A DNA stretch of 64,000 bases from Blasia pusilla (taxonomy: Eukaryota > Marchantiophyta > Marchantiopsida > Blasiales): positions 13,764,001 through 13,828,000 of the forward strand of contig CM114274.1 in NCBI GenBank assembly GCA_050084515.1, read 5' to 3'. Below the pieces are notes generated by a model that was not told the origin of the DNA, searched no databases, and was given only the letters and a program-made list of their open reading frames with translations. Positions within the stretch are counted from its first letter, which is position 1. Each line of letters starts with the position of its first letter. The translations under genes were made by a program, and so were the position numbers. Shown here piece by piece: positions 1 through 16,677 of this stretch.

Positions 1-60
1 GTACATCATGCTTTCTCCAGGTCTCTCTCCTCAAGCATGAAGTTACTTGTGCATAACGGT

Positions 61-296
61 ATTAAAACCTAAAATGAATTCAATCACATAACCACGAAAA
101 TGGAACCCATTGAGTGAGGACTGAGACAAAAACAAACGATATGCACAATCACCATTTAAAGATCCACATGATATCACTATTAAACCCTAATATGAATTCA
201 ATCACATAACCACGAGAATGGAACCCATTGGGTGGGGACTAAGACAATAACAAACGATATGCACAATTACCATTTAAAGATCTACATGATGTCACT
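61..296. repeat. Tandem direct repeat, two 118-bp units
   Basis: Two adjacent units (61-178 and 179-296) share about 90% of bases. Both contain the stretch beginning ATGAATTCAATCACATAACC, at 74 and 192, which fixes the period at 118. I see no open frame or transposon signature in them. The unit may be an old local duplication. Confidence 0.9.
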
Positions 297-1189
297 CTTG
301 TGACTGATAAAATACAAGACCAAGAAAACATGAAATGGTCATTAATTTAAAAAAATAAAATTGGATGTTATGAATGCTTGAGGCAGTTTTAGAAATTGGT
401 GATAACTCTAGAGTTTTCGCTTAGTACACAAATACTTTACAATTTGTAGTACTGAAAAATATTATGGTCTCCGCCCACGCAGACTCTTTGATGTTGAGAA
501 ATATTACCATTCCAAATCATGTTTGAAAGACAACACTTTAAAGAGCTCCATAGTCCCTTGAAGCTTAGGAAACTTTCACCTCTACTAGTATATACCACTT
601 GGAGTGGTCTAGGGTATATTCATCCCGATATTCAGTTAAGATTTCATGGAGCCAAAATGCCAAACAAATAGTAAGCTTCCAAATTTTCCTATAGGATGTG
701 AGTATCAAAACCTTCAAATACAATAGACATTGCCTTACACCCCAAAAAAAGAGTGAATAATACAAATTTGGGACCAACAAGAAGACACACTACTAATATT
801 GTTGTGTCATGCCAAAAGAACTACCACATGCCATCATTCATAATATGATTCCTTCATTGTCCTTAATCTCTCATTGTAGAGGCCATCTTGGATATCAGAT
901 CCACATTTTGTTCTTAGTGGGACCCTTTCAATGTCCTCTTGAGCTCCTCTACTACTATAGTTGAGAAAGCTAAGGCCTCAATCAATCCATCAGTTTGTAC
1001 ACTATTCTCAAAAGTATAGACTTCAACCTTACCAATTCCCATAGAAATCCAGGTGAGGGAGATCCTAGTGAGTGCCCAAACATGTCACTGTCTGGTTATA
1101 GTCCAGCTAGTGTAGCTCCATGTTCCCAGCAGTAGCAAAGCTCCATGATAGCAGGATTGACACAAGACTGCTGTTCAACTGATCATGCC
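297..1189. other. No gene seen; 3' flank of RECQL1
   Basis: This AT-rich stretch lies downstream of the minus-strand RECQL1 stop codon. Its lower end probably includes the RECQL1 3' untranslated region. The only open frames are short and match no family I recognise. Confidence 0.6.
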
Positions 1190-5643
<4,454 letters not shown>

Positions 5644-6479
5644 TTCCTTTATTCACCTCCCCTCCAGTCACTCACTCAGAGTGTCGATTTCACTGGAACT
5701 GCGTTGCAAAACTCCATACCTCTGCAACAGTCTGTGAATCCCACCATCTCACTCTCTCTCTCCGACTTGTTAGTCATCTCATCTCCTGTCGAGTACGAAT
5801 GTGACTCTTCTCTCCCGCTAATTTGAGTGTCGTGCTTCGTTGAGTATGCATTCATCTCTCTTCTCCTCATTCCAGCAATGCTCAATCAATTCGTCTCTCC
5901 TCTCCTCATTCCAGAAATGCTCAAGTGCGAATGGAAAATGTTTTGGGAGATGGTCTCATAAAAGAAGAATGAGAGTGATTTCTTAGTTGTTGTTCCAAAC
6001 TCTCTTGGAAGGCAATCCTTGAAACCGGTAGAGGATTGTTGCTTCTTGGCTTTTGTCTTTCAGGTTGAGTGGTGAGATGGAGTGCTCTCTTTTTAGTTTC
6101 ATGGAATCTCCCTCCACTTTGCAAGGCATTCCACCTCATGTCAATTTTGTACATGAGTTCTCTCTTTCCATGCAATGTTCGAAATGGGGTGAGTGTTACA
6201 CTCCTCTTCATTATGCAAGGGATTCATTCCACCAACCGAGCGAGCTTATGGGTTTTGTTTTCTCAAGTGGTGACACAGAGGGAGTGTCGTAAACATATTG
6301 GTGCATAACTTCTTGTCATTGTCCCCAAAAACTTGAAATCACATTGAATCATACCAACAATACACAAGTGTGTTATGTACCAAAAGGTCTACAATCGGAA
6401 AAAAATTCACACAATCTTAAAAATTCACAATGTCAAGTCAATTTCGTTCTCATGGTGAGAGATTGCATCATAAAGTTCA
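5644..6479. other. Upstream region of RECQL1, no gene seen
   Basis: This holds the presumed promoter and 5' untranslated region of RECQL1, with pyrimidine-rich CTCTCT runs around 5745-5765. From about 6.0 kb the sequence becomes transposon-like, with CTCTCT-rich text resembling the gypsy LTRs further right. I cannot fix that boundary. Confidence 0.5.
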
Positions 6480-6790
6480 ACCCAAAATAATAAGTTCCTC
6501 AATATGATTCCAAATGAGCCGAAATGAAGGGGAAACCTATTCTCGCAGATTATCCATGGCCTCAACACGTCATCCTCGACCTTCTGAGGTTATCTTCGAG
6601 TATCTCTGAAGGCGTTGTACTAGATCTCGCCGATCTATCATAAAAGATGTGATAGTTGTCGTGCGGATACACATCGGTATACAATATACATCGTTGTCAT
6701 TGAACATACGCACAAACATACACGATCCCATGCTAATTCATGGAATACATAAACGAGACGAGAAGTACCAAAATATTTCCAATCGCCCAC
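6480..6790 (-). repeat. 3' LTR-like sequence of copy A
   Basis: The sequence matches 41750-42045 of copy C. It shares the run CCTCAATATG...CCAAATGAGCCGAAA, a CTCGCCGATCTATC block, AAAAGATGTGATAG, and a roughly 130-bp edge beginning TGTCG and ending CAAAATATTTCCAATCGCCC. The adjacent C-rich run is the complement of the polypurine tract. Confidence 0.7.
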
Positions 6791-6838
6791 TAGTTGGTGG
6801 TTAGGTCCCTCTAACTCTAGATAACTATCTATCCCTAC

Positions 6839-8330
6839 CTACCATAACATACATCTCTCAGACGCTAAGAGCATCAAACATACCATATTCCATCCTCTCA
6901 AACACCCATCACAGACTAGCATAGTGGCTACACCATGGGCGGAACCACACAAGATACATCGCAAGCCTACATGAACTACTGCTAAACTCAGATGAACTGT
7001 ACTGTCAATGTTCGAAAGGTGATATGGCGTATAGTTACGCATATGATCCTTCCAAACCATACCATCGCGTCCCTCCAATAAGAGAACACCAGATGGAAAA
7101 ATCTCACACACTCTCAAGATCATTTGCCCTAAAATCACATCCAACATCGTGGGTGCCGTCTACTGCAGGTAGACATAGTCTCCCTGATGAAACCTCCGCA
7201 TAGTCGATCGATAATCATCTCCCCAAATAGTCGCATACCTCAACGTATCCCGATGTTGTGCAATCGCCAAATTCTCAAACGCCATAGGCATCACTCTCTG
7301 AAACAACTCAACCCTGTGAGAACCTGCTTGCATCTATACATCAGGGTCATCAAGGTTCAACACCTCACCAACATCTCGACGAATGGCCGTAGGTAAATCT
7401 GGCTCGCGACCATAAAGCAGCAAGAATGGTGAGAACGACGCTAAGGATGCTTGCGTGCTGAATCTGTATCCCATCACCAACCATGGAAACTGAAGGTCCC
7501 AATCTCTTAGGTGACCTCTCTACAAGCCATACTTGCGCAATCCTCTCTTCATCGTCTGCACAATCCTCTCCGCTAGTCCATCCGCCTCAGGATGATCTCT
7601 TGAAGTGGTGCAGTGGTCGTTCAGCGCCTAATTACACAAGGCTTGAAACTCCCTGCAAAACTTTGTACCCTAGTTATTCAACAACTTAGATGATGCATCG
7701 TAATGACTAAGCACTTGATCTAGAAAGGTATACACTACTCCCTCATTCGCTTTGTCGGGCAATGCAACCAACTCTATCCACTTCGAGAAGTGTTTGACCA
7801 TCACCAACACATAACGACTATGGCACTCCGTCAAAAGGTAAAGGTCCTACAAAATCCAAACTCCATCTATAACCGAAACCCATGATTGGAAGAGGGTGCA
7901 AATGTAGAGTCAGAGCATTGAATGATGCGCGGACTTGATCACACACCATGCACCTGGCAACAAACTGCTAAACGTCAGTTTGCATGCCTCGCAACCAATA
8001 TTTTATATGGATCAAGTTGTACATCCGCTTCACTCCAAAATGGTCCAACTTCTCGTGGGCATGATATACCAAACATGCTTTCTGTGAAGGATGAGGCACT
8101 ACACATACTCTACCATCCTCCCATACTCGCAACACATGTCTCCCCTCTCATTGAAACTGTTTGGCTTGGTATAGGATCCGATCCCACTCCCTAGCACCCA
8201 CTATGCTCGCGACGCTGCCAATATGCAAGTACTCCAAGACTACTCCATCGTCGTGAATGTCTTGGCCATTTGTCGTCTCCTCCCTGGCCTATGGATCTAA
8301 GGACTCTCCATTAGACCTCGCCATCGAAGT
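6839..8330 (-). pseudogene. Integrase and degenerate PHD finger, copy A
   Basis: Reading leftward, integrase core remnants (about 8.3-7.5 kb) align with copy C. The GPY/F-like region follows, then a C-terminal PHD-like finger (6958-6839) that starts CILCGSAHGVATMLVCDGC. The His ligand is changed (GWNM where copy C has GWHM) and the last Cys pair is lost, so this finger could not bind both zinc ions. Several stops and frameshifts break the frame. Confidence 0.8.
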
Positions 8331-8441
8331 CTCAGCAATCTGGCTTTCCATAACCAACCAGCCCAAATAGGCTGACGCTTGCCATTCTAGCATCAACTCC
8401 TCATCACTCTCTCCATGCCAACGAGCTCCAGTCGCATCTCG

Positions 8442-9909
8442 CTAACTCGGGCATGGGTTACGGCTCAAACCATTTGCATCCTGGTTGAGCATCCCAGGTC
8501 TATGCACCACTTGGAAATCATACTCCTGCAACAGCAAAGCCCACCTTGCAAGCTTCCCTATAAGCTTGTTGGACTCCATCAACCATTTAAGTGGCTGATG
8601 ATCAGTAATAATAGTGAAGGGGTTTCCGAATAGATGACCTGTGAAATACGCAACAACCCATACTGTAGCCAAGCAATCACCCTCATACAAACTATACTTC
8701 GGCTCTGCAATGTTATTTGAGCAACTAGCGTAAGCCACTACAAACTCTCTATCCTCGTCGTCATGTTGTGTGAGCACAGCTCCAAGCCCCAACATGCTCC
8801 AATCGATATGCAACTAGAAAGGACGCCCCCTATTCGGTCTTCTCAATATGGCCACGGATGTCAATCTGTCCTTGAGTAGCTAAAATGCTCTTTCCTGCTC
8901 ATTCCCCTAGTGCCACTCATGATCCACCTTGGTTAGCAAGGTTAGCGGCTTTGCAATCAAACTGAAATCCTTGACGTACCGTCGATAGAAGTTTTCCAAT
9001 CCCATGAATGCACGAACTCGACTCACATGTGTAGGGCGTGGAATGCATGAAATAGCTTCTACCTTCATCTGCTGCACACGAGTCATCTAGGTATATGGTA
9101 TGACCAAGGTACTCAATCTGGTCATAGAAGAACTTGCACTTGCCTGGATGTAGCTTCAGCCCATGTAACTACAACCGTCGAAACACCTCCTCTAGATGTC
9201 GCTCATGCTCCTCAACCGTGGCGCTAAAGACTACGATGTCATCAATATAACACCTAGCAAAATCTAGACCTGCCAAGATCTTATCCATGACCCTGTGAAA
9301 CTCAGCCGGGGCGTTCTTTAACCCAAATGGTAAGCACCACCACTGGTACAAACAATCCTTCCCGTGAGGATCGATGCCCCAAAATGCCGTCTGCTGACTG
9401 TCCTCCAATGTAATAGGGAGCTAATGGTATCCACCTCAAAGATCTAACAAACTGAAGACTTTTGCATCCCCAATAGCATCAAAGATCTCCTCAAGGGTGG
9501 GCATGGCATACCTATCGGACTTTGTCTACCGATTGATAGGTCGGTAATCTCCACACATCCGCCTATCCGTCCAATTTCCATGCACATCCTTCTTGGGGGG
9601 CATGATAGTGGCAGATGCATACTCTCCATGTGATATCTCCACTAGTCATGCTCCAATCAAGTCCTAGCTCCTGCTCTAAATCAAAGCCCTTTCCATATCA
9701 CTCTACCTGTAGGATCGTCGAAAGATCGGCGTATCACTCGACAACTCAATGCGGATGCCTGGACCCTTCAGTGTACCCAAATCATGCATACTAAATGCAA
9801 AATAACTCCTCGTGAAGTGATGTATCCGGCGCAGCTCTCCTTCTATCAACTTAAGGCTCAGATCTGGCTCCGAAGTCTCCATCGTGACTACGGTAGGACT
9901 CTCCGGCAC
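8442..9909 (-). pseudogene. Reverse transcriptase and RNase H, copy A
   Basis: The RT part (9909-9120) contains the start of the palm (PGIRIELSSDTPIFRR), LPFGLKNAPAEFHRVMD, and the catalytic motif ARCYIDDIVVF, all typical of Ty3/gypsy. RNase H (8813-8442) contains the family pattern VAYASCSNN...YEGDCLA and the ITDHQPLKWLM motif. Domains are split among frames. It is homologous to copy C and to copy B. Confidence 0.88.
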
Positions 9910-10228
9910 GGGGCTTGGTGGTTGCTATGGTGCAACCCCATCTCGGAAAATAGAACTTGGCTGTTCCCCTACAGCCAACTACAAATCTAATATCCTCCAC
10001 TTGTAGTACCCAAAACTACGCTCAATGTTGTGGCTATCATCTCTTGACGCACTTGCAAAACATCCCAAGAAGTCCAAGGATGTCTCCCCAAATCATCCCT
10101 GGTGTATCGATCTCCTTGGGTCTTGTCCCCAGCCACTGCCTCAACTATCTTGGTAGGCATGGGGCTCACCAACGCAACAACTCTAATCTGTCGCATCCGC
10201 AAACGACGTTGCTCAGCTTCTCCTAAGT

Positions 10229-11160
10229 TGAAAATCCATGTCAAGCAGTTCAGGTCCATCGCTTAACCTAAGACATGACATCGTGATGCCTTTGATACTG
10301 ACAGTACTCCCGTCACTCTTGTGGGGAATCCCATTTCTTGCTTTTGCATTGGCGTTAGGCTCCACAAACCATTGTACTTGGTAATCCCAAACCAAGTCAG
10401 GCCCGGCCTCCTTGAATGCCTAGGAAGTGGGAAAACTCACCAATGTGGGAAAGGCTACTCGTGTCATGCTAATCCTGTTGACCATAGTCAACGATGGTCG
10501 ATCATCGTATCGTATTGCCTATGATTAACGATATGGATCCAAAATAGAATCCACCAACAACTAGGAGGGGCACTCCACTCTCGCATACGTCATCCGCAAC
10601 ACCTCATGTGGAACCAAGTTGGTCCACCAAAGATGCAGGCGATGTGCTCGTGAACCAACATTTGCCACATTCAACAACACTGCCAATCCATGTGCGCACT
10701 TGATATGCACTCGTCACCACGCAGGACCTCGAATCGCCCAAAATTGGCACATTCTCTAGAATGTATATTGGAGAACAAGACTGATGCTCTTGCTAGTGTC
10801 GCAAGATCCACATCATCTCCCAAAATAACTTGGGCTGATAGTCAGCTAACGGGCTATCTCGTCCAGCACTCGATTGGCCTTGGCACGGTCAACCTACTAT
10901 GGCCAAATCTATGATCTTGACCCGCTCCAAGTCTTGTGCCCCAAACAATGAAATATCCCTCAATAGGGAACTCTAGTACCCCTGGATGGCAAACGCAGAA
11001 AAAAAGTTGGGAAATTGGAGGCGTAACTGCGCCACATGGTGAAGTGAAGCGCGCCTCGCAACATCATCAATCTCAACGTAGATGTACTAGTGCACGCGCA
11101 CTCCTGCCAACAAAATAGCAAGTAAGCTTGTATTGATCCCTCCAAAGAGATCCAACACGC
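10229..11160 (-). pseudogene. Cytosine-5 DNA methyltransferase domain within gypsy copy A (decayed)
   Basis: Motif I (AdoMet binding) reads VLDLFGGINTSLLAILLAG at about 11160-11105 and is followed by YIYVE. Motif IV with the catalytic Cys reads PCQG at about 10878-10888, but the preceding Trp codon is TGA. Motif VI reads YILENVPILGD near 10765. Motif VIII reads AHRLHLWWTNL near 10650-10621. The C-terminal motif X region reads MDLNCLTW at about 10259-10236. Motif order is canonical (I to X), unlike the rearranged DRM methyltransferases of plants. It lies between protease and RT exactly as in copy C. Stops such as a TAG just after motif I and the TGA at motif IV show it is dead. Confidence 0.85.
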
Positions 11161-11399
11161 AAATACCCTCCTCTGGGATGCACCACACAATCGGGTGGGG
11201 TCCAAAGGGATCATGATAACACTCTTGGCTACCTCGGGTTCCTCTGTCCCGTCATGCATGGAGTGAGGCATTTGGAGTGCAAATGCCTCACTCCATGCCG
11301 TCTCCACATGCTCATTAGCTAAACATCGGAGCTCCTCACTCGAGCCCCACAACAGCACCTCTCCTCCACAGAATGATGCAGCTATCAAAACACTCCTCT

Positions 11400-12000
11400 C
11401 CCAAGAAGTGTCACGCGTGGGGGTGTCATGTGCATGGACATGCCCCTCAATCAAATCAAAAGGCCATGTGATGGCGCTATTAAATGTTGCTAAAGTCGCC
11501 ATCTCTCATGGCCGTCGCTCAATCACTCCACCAGTGAATCGAACAGGTAATGAACAAAGTCGTCCATCACCGGACTGCCATCCTTGTCTGTAGGACGTTG
11601 ACTCCTCCTAGTAATCCAGGGAAAACCCCATCGGGTATAACACTGCTCCACCAACCAAGATATCGTAGGACCCTGCATCGATCACAATCACCTTGTCCCA
11701 CACACTTATCTGTAGGATCTCCTGGTCGAATCCTCACCACAACCTCCTATCGGGTGATAAACAATATGGTATTCGCTCCACCTAAGGATATCTATATCCT
11801 GAATGGACAACGCTCCACATCGGCTCTTGTCAAGCCCAATCCTGTGAATGTTGCTTTCCCCAACATCAAGGGTTGCACTCCCAATTACAAGAGGACACGC
11901 TCCGGACTAAAAAATCTACCTCGTGGGCTCACCAACTGGAAGACCGCTCCCCGGTTATCCAACAACACAACACTAGGAGAAGCCATGGCACGCTCTATCG
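11400..12000 (-). pseudogene. Retropepsin-like protease and linker, copy A
   Basis: Around 11980-11960 a frame reads VVLLDNRGAVFQLVS, which resembles a retropepsin active site (D[ST]GA class, here DN-GA with one extra residue). Further on (about 11690-11600) it reads IDAGSYDILVG then AVLYPMGFSLDY, almost the same as the start of the open frame in copy C. The linker to the methyltransferase follows. Frames are interrupted. Confidence 0.6.
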
Positions 12001-12849
12001 CGGGTCTAGCAAGCATCCTCGCCATCATAGCAGCCGCAACCTACCATGAATCTGAAGTGGATGGCCCGAGTATCGGCTCCAAGGGCAGGTCATCACCTCC
12101 TCTGCAATCACCTCTGAATGTGATGTAGAAATACCATCTCCATGCTCACATAGCGTAGCAGCCAAGCGAAACACCTTGACGGGCATACCTCCCAATATCA
12201 TAACATCGGAAGCAGAAAATAGCGAAGCACGGCATACCATCGTGGCCGCCCCCAACATCATACTCGACACATGCTCCTCCCGAGCATCAGCAATAGGAGT
12301 CGTCACACTCGCTTTCCCATCTCTCTCCATGCCTGCACACCAACATCATCAACTCTCCGGAAACTCTGATCTGGATCCATCGATGGGATCCTCGTCGCCT
12401 CCGACAACGTAAAGATTGAGGAGCCTGATCTATTTCCTAGCTTCCCCCCTCTATGGATCCAACTCCGTGGCAGCTCCACGTGTAACAATAGCCATTTCCT
12501 CCAATTAGACAGTTGCACACATCCAGCCAGGATCCTCCATATCTCCGGCTACTCCATACGACGTCGATGCCACTGATCAGACATTGGGTAATTGCAATGC
12601 TATAGCGGAAATCTGATGTTACAGCTATTGTATCTGAGCAACCATCCCAACCTCACGCTCGATGTCTCCCTCGACACGTCTAGGTGGTGGAACCCTACCT
12701 CCTCCACGGGCAACTCCATCATCCCCTCGGGAAACTCCAGCTCCTCATCCCCCAACGGGACCACTTGGTGCATGACCTCTAGGCCCACTCGGAGTGGAAA
12801 TTGCTCTGATGCCCTCTCTAGCCCTACGTCCGAACGTAGCTAAGGGTGT

Positions 12850-14050
12850 AAGCTCAAACACCCGGTTTTTGTGTGACCGTACCTCTGACAATAGTCACGC
12901 TGATAACCTCCAAGTCCAGCACCATCTCCTCCTCTATGCTAAGGAACACATCCGTGACCCTGACAAGTGCAATCGCACTAGTGATGGGCTCCACCACATG
13001 CCCAACAAATAATCAAAGGTGGTTGCTGTTGAGCCGCATATGAAGGCGCAGGTCTCTGTGCCACAGAACTATCTCGGAATCCATGTTATAGCACTCTTGG
13101 TGCTGGCAATCATGAATGCTCTCGCCTAGAACCCATGGTAGCTACGCTCTCCTCTGCCATGTTGCGCTCAATGTTCTCGGCGGTTCTAAAAACATCTCTC
13201 AACATAGGTGAGATGTTCATAAGAAGCATCCTTCCCGCATCTGTGTCCGCAGGGTTCGATCCAACATCGCGTACCATGACTAGAAAGCCTGGGACTCTAT
13301 CACCCCCTTAGTGACGTTTATTAATCGGCGTAAGCGAGTGTAGGCCTCACGCAAACTCTCATCCGGACACCTCTGGAAGTCCTGGATGCTCCGCGACTTC
13401 TCAGTTTGTACCCCCTAGTAGCTTGTCCTTAACTCAGCAAATAACTCAACCACGGAGTTGAACTTGGAAGGAACCCGGTTGGATGGTGCAAGTGCTTCAG
13501 TGCGAGTTACCCCTCCTAAAACATCAGTAACGAAAGAGGAAGCGGCCTCTCTTGACTCATCCTCCTCATCAGGGAATGACTCTGTCCATGACACATAGTG
13601 TGGGTCATAGTAGAGTTGCTATGCCTCAATCTCTTGGGCATATTTGTGGGAGAACTCATGGTAATCGTCCATGGGCGCCCCCTATAATTGTTGGAACATA
13701 TCATTCCATGTTGTGAACGGGTTGAACTCTCTCGAGTTCCTAGCCCGCTATGAGTCATACGAACTCCTAAACTATGCAATGAAGTTGTGCAACTCTATCG
13801 AGCGTATAACACTCAAAAACCTACGCGGTCCTCTATCCGGTCGTCCATCTCGTACTCCCAAGCGTTAGGACCACTAACTATGTACGATAATGCACTAACA
13901 AACTCCTCTATGCTCTCCCCCATGTCTAAAGATGACGCAAATTGAGATCGAGGCGGTCCCTCACATGGAGACCCTTGAAACCTTGCGCCACTCTAGGTAA
14001 ACCCTCTAGAGCTACTCTCAGGTCCACCATCTCGCCTCTCAAATTCCCGA
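12850..14050 (-). pseudogene. gag remnant, copy A
   Basis: Near 13.4-13.3 kb the minus strand encodes DFQRCPDESLREAYTRLRRL, which fits the retrotransposon gag (capsid) pattern. A possible broken zinc knuckle (YCQRYGHTKTGC) lies near 12.9 kb. Many stops interrupt the frame. Copies B and C have no gag left. Confidence 0.6.
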
Positions 14051-14359
14051 AAGGACGCCGTGACGTGCCCCTCTCACACGATTACTCTCAACCTCGCGAG
14101 TAATCACTCAATCACTCAAACTAACATACGGCAGTCAATCTACACCAGTGATGGAGTGATCTACTCCCCCGCGATCAAGACGGTACGGTGCGACCACGAG
14201 CAGCATAGCGCGGAAATCGGCGGCTTATTGCGGCTACGGCCATCATGCCACGGTACTCGATCATCGTCGAGCGGCTACCAATCACAACATAGCAAAGTGG
14301 AAAAGAAACTACGATCCCATGAATCCAAAAAGGCCACCTTGTCAAAGTCACGAGTTTAA

Positions 14360-15651
14360 CAAGTGGCGACGACTCGTATGGACTCCCCAAGTACGTCAGC
14401 GGCAGCCCTACCTAGCCTTAAACAATGTTGGTGGCTGGACGTAGTCCTAAACGGCGGTGGTTGCAGCAACTCGCGTCGGAGGCGGCAGTAGCAGTTGATA
14501 ACGACGGCAAGCGGCAACAAAGGCGGCGCCGTAGATGGCAACACAAAAGGCGCGGACGGAGATGGTGGCGCTGACGGCGCTGATAAGGGCGACAGCGCCG
14601 CCAACGGTGGCGGATGGTTTAGGGTTTGACAATTTTTACCCTAAAAATTGGAAATTTGAAAAATTGATCATAACTTTCTACTCATAGCTCCAAATTGCGC
14701 AGTGTTTGTTGCACAGCGTGCAAAGCTTCACAATCTGTGACGGCGTGAATTTTTTTTCAATCAGACCTTCCAATAAAAAACTGAAGGGGATTGTCATAAA
14801 GCCCTTCAATCTACTATCCTGCAAGAAATTTGGCAGCGCTTCTGCGCTGATTTCTTCCAACAGAAATTTCAAACCTATGAAATCAAAAATCAAAGAGGTA
14901 CATGGTGCTCCTGAGAGCATCAGCATGAGGAAATCTGCCCCCATACTCAATATCTAAAGAAATTTGGGCACCACTTCCGCACGCCACTCTTCCACACAAA
15001 AAATCGACAAAGAAACAGCAAAATCAAGCGGCTCTTGCTCCGGTGACCACTCCCATGAGCCGCTAAACAGGGAACACCATCCCCAACCTGCACCAACAGC
15101 AAGTGACCGGCAAGCTCCTCCATTGAAACTCTCTCACTCCTTCATTCTCTCTTTGTTAATCGATCAAATCTCACATCAACATCTCACACCAAGCTCCTAA
15201 TGGTGTGCACTCTCTTTCATGTCAAACCAAACCCACTCTCCAAATGAGAGGCTTGGGTTACACACACAAGGTAAGGAGGACCATAGCCTTCCCGCCTCAT
15301 GCCAAGAGGTTCAACAAAGAGAGAATGAACTCTCAAGCTCTCTCTCTTGGAGGTATATCCCCTTCCCTCTCCCAAACTCTCTCCTCCGTAACCTATGCTC
15401 GCATGTCACCTCTTTGGCTCTTGACCTGCTATAGCGCGCCAAGGGCCACTTCCCAAAGTGAAAATTCAACTATAGCAAAAATAGTAACCTACCCAAAATA
15501 GTAAGTTTCTCAATATGGCTCCAAATGAGTTGAAACAAAGGGGCAACATGCTCTCGTAGGTTACTCATGTCATCCTCGACCTCTTGAGGTTGTCCACCAG
15601 TATCTCTGAAGGTGCTCTACTAGATCTCGCCGATCTATCCTAAAAGACGTG
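14360..15651 (-). repeat. 5' leader and LTR-like sequence of copy A
   Basis: The right part (about 15150-15651) closely matches 41420-41917 of copy C. It shares TGCACTCTCTTTCATGTCAA, the GAGGCTTGGGTTACAC block and the terminal AAAAGACGTGACA. The left part (14400-15100) includes a GGCGGC-rich stretch and an AT-rich stretch and is presumably the leader. I could not identify a primer-binding site with confidence. Confidence 0.6.
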
Positions 15652-16244
15652 ACACCTTTCTTGAGTACTCTCATGTTGTTTGCCCTTGACTTGGGGTTTG
15701 GATCATGGGTTTCCCATATTTCTTGCCTTGCCCTTATCCCCATGAGTAGCTACACCCTTTTCTTGCCTAGGCTATTTTCAAGATGCGCACCCATCTCGCA
15801 TAGCGTTAATCCAACGTTTAGTTCCACTGCACTTCACAAGTTCGCCACTAGCTAGTCTAGGTTCCAAGTTTTGTGGGTCACACCAATGTCTCTCCTCCTT
15901 GGACCGACATTCATAACTTGCTTCCCTGGTCCGCGTTGGCGTGAGCTCTATAGACTTAGCTATTTGCATTGGATTGCATATACACCAAAACTTGGGCTTT
16001 TCTATGTTTGAAGGCTCATAAACAAGAGGACTAGTATCAAGTTGTCTTATTTATGAGCCTTTACTTTCAAGCCTCCCTTGGTGACCTATGCACAATAGTT
16101 ATCATCTAAACCCCAATATGCTAATCTTCACCAACAATAGTTTCTTGAAATAAAATTCAATTGTGGTCCCAAAATATTCACTCAATATGTCATAACACTA
16201 ATTTAGATCCCCTAGGCACCAAAAAATAGTACCTTACACACAAA

Positions 16245-16677
16245 GATTATTATCGTGCGAAGACACATCGCTACAAACATATATTGTTGTCATCGAGCAT
16301 ACACACAAACAAAGATGCAGGCTCCCATACTAACTCATGTCATCCAAACATCGAGACGAGAAGTACAAAAATATCTCCAATAAATCTCATACAATCTCTC
16401 CCAAGCTCTCTCCACGATAGCCTATGCTCGTAGGTCACCTCCTTGGCTCTTGACTTGATATAGTAGATCAAAGGCCACTTCCCAAAGTATAAAGTCAACT
16501 ATACTCAAAATAAGAACTTATCAAAAAATAGTAAGTTTCTATATATGGCTCCAAATAAGTCAAAACGAAGGGGAAATGTGCTCTCTTAGGTTACTCGTGG
16601 CCTTAGCACGTCATCCTCGACCTGTCTTCCACTACCCTTGAAGGCTCTCTACTAGATCTCGTAAAAGATGTGACATT
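16245..16677 (-). repeat. Second LTR-like fragment next to copy A
   Basis: It starts with the family's edge (ACACATCGCTACAAACATAT...), continues through the CTCTCCCAAGCTCTCTCC and GTAAGTTTCT blocks, and ends GTAAAAGATGTGACA. Compared with 41274-41917 it lacks about 200 bp internally. About 590 bp of unrelated sequence separates it from the LTR end at 15651, so two LTR insertions or a rearrangement are involved. Confidence 0.65.

Larger units (their letters stand above)
6480..16677 (-). mobile_element. Ty3/gypsy retrotransposon with DNA methyltransferase and PHD finger, copy A (decayed)
   Basis: This minus-strand element reads right to left: 5' LTR-like sequence (16.7-15.1 kb), leader, gag, protease, cytosine-5 methyltransferase, RT, RNase H, integrase, PHD-like tail, polypurine-like tract (about 6790-6810), 3' LTR-like sequence. 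It is the longest copy of the family in the window and the only one that keeps gag. Every coding domain is broken by stops or frameshifts. The outer limits are approximate because the LTRs are rearranged: LTR-like ends ending GTGACA occur near both 15651 and 16677. Confidence 0.85.
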
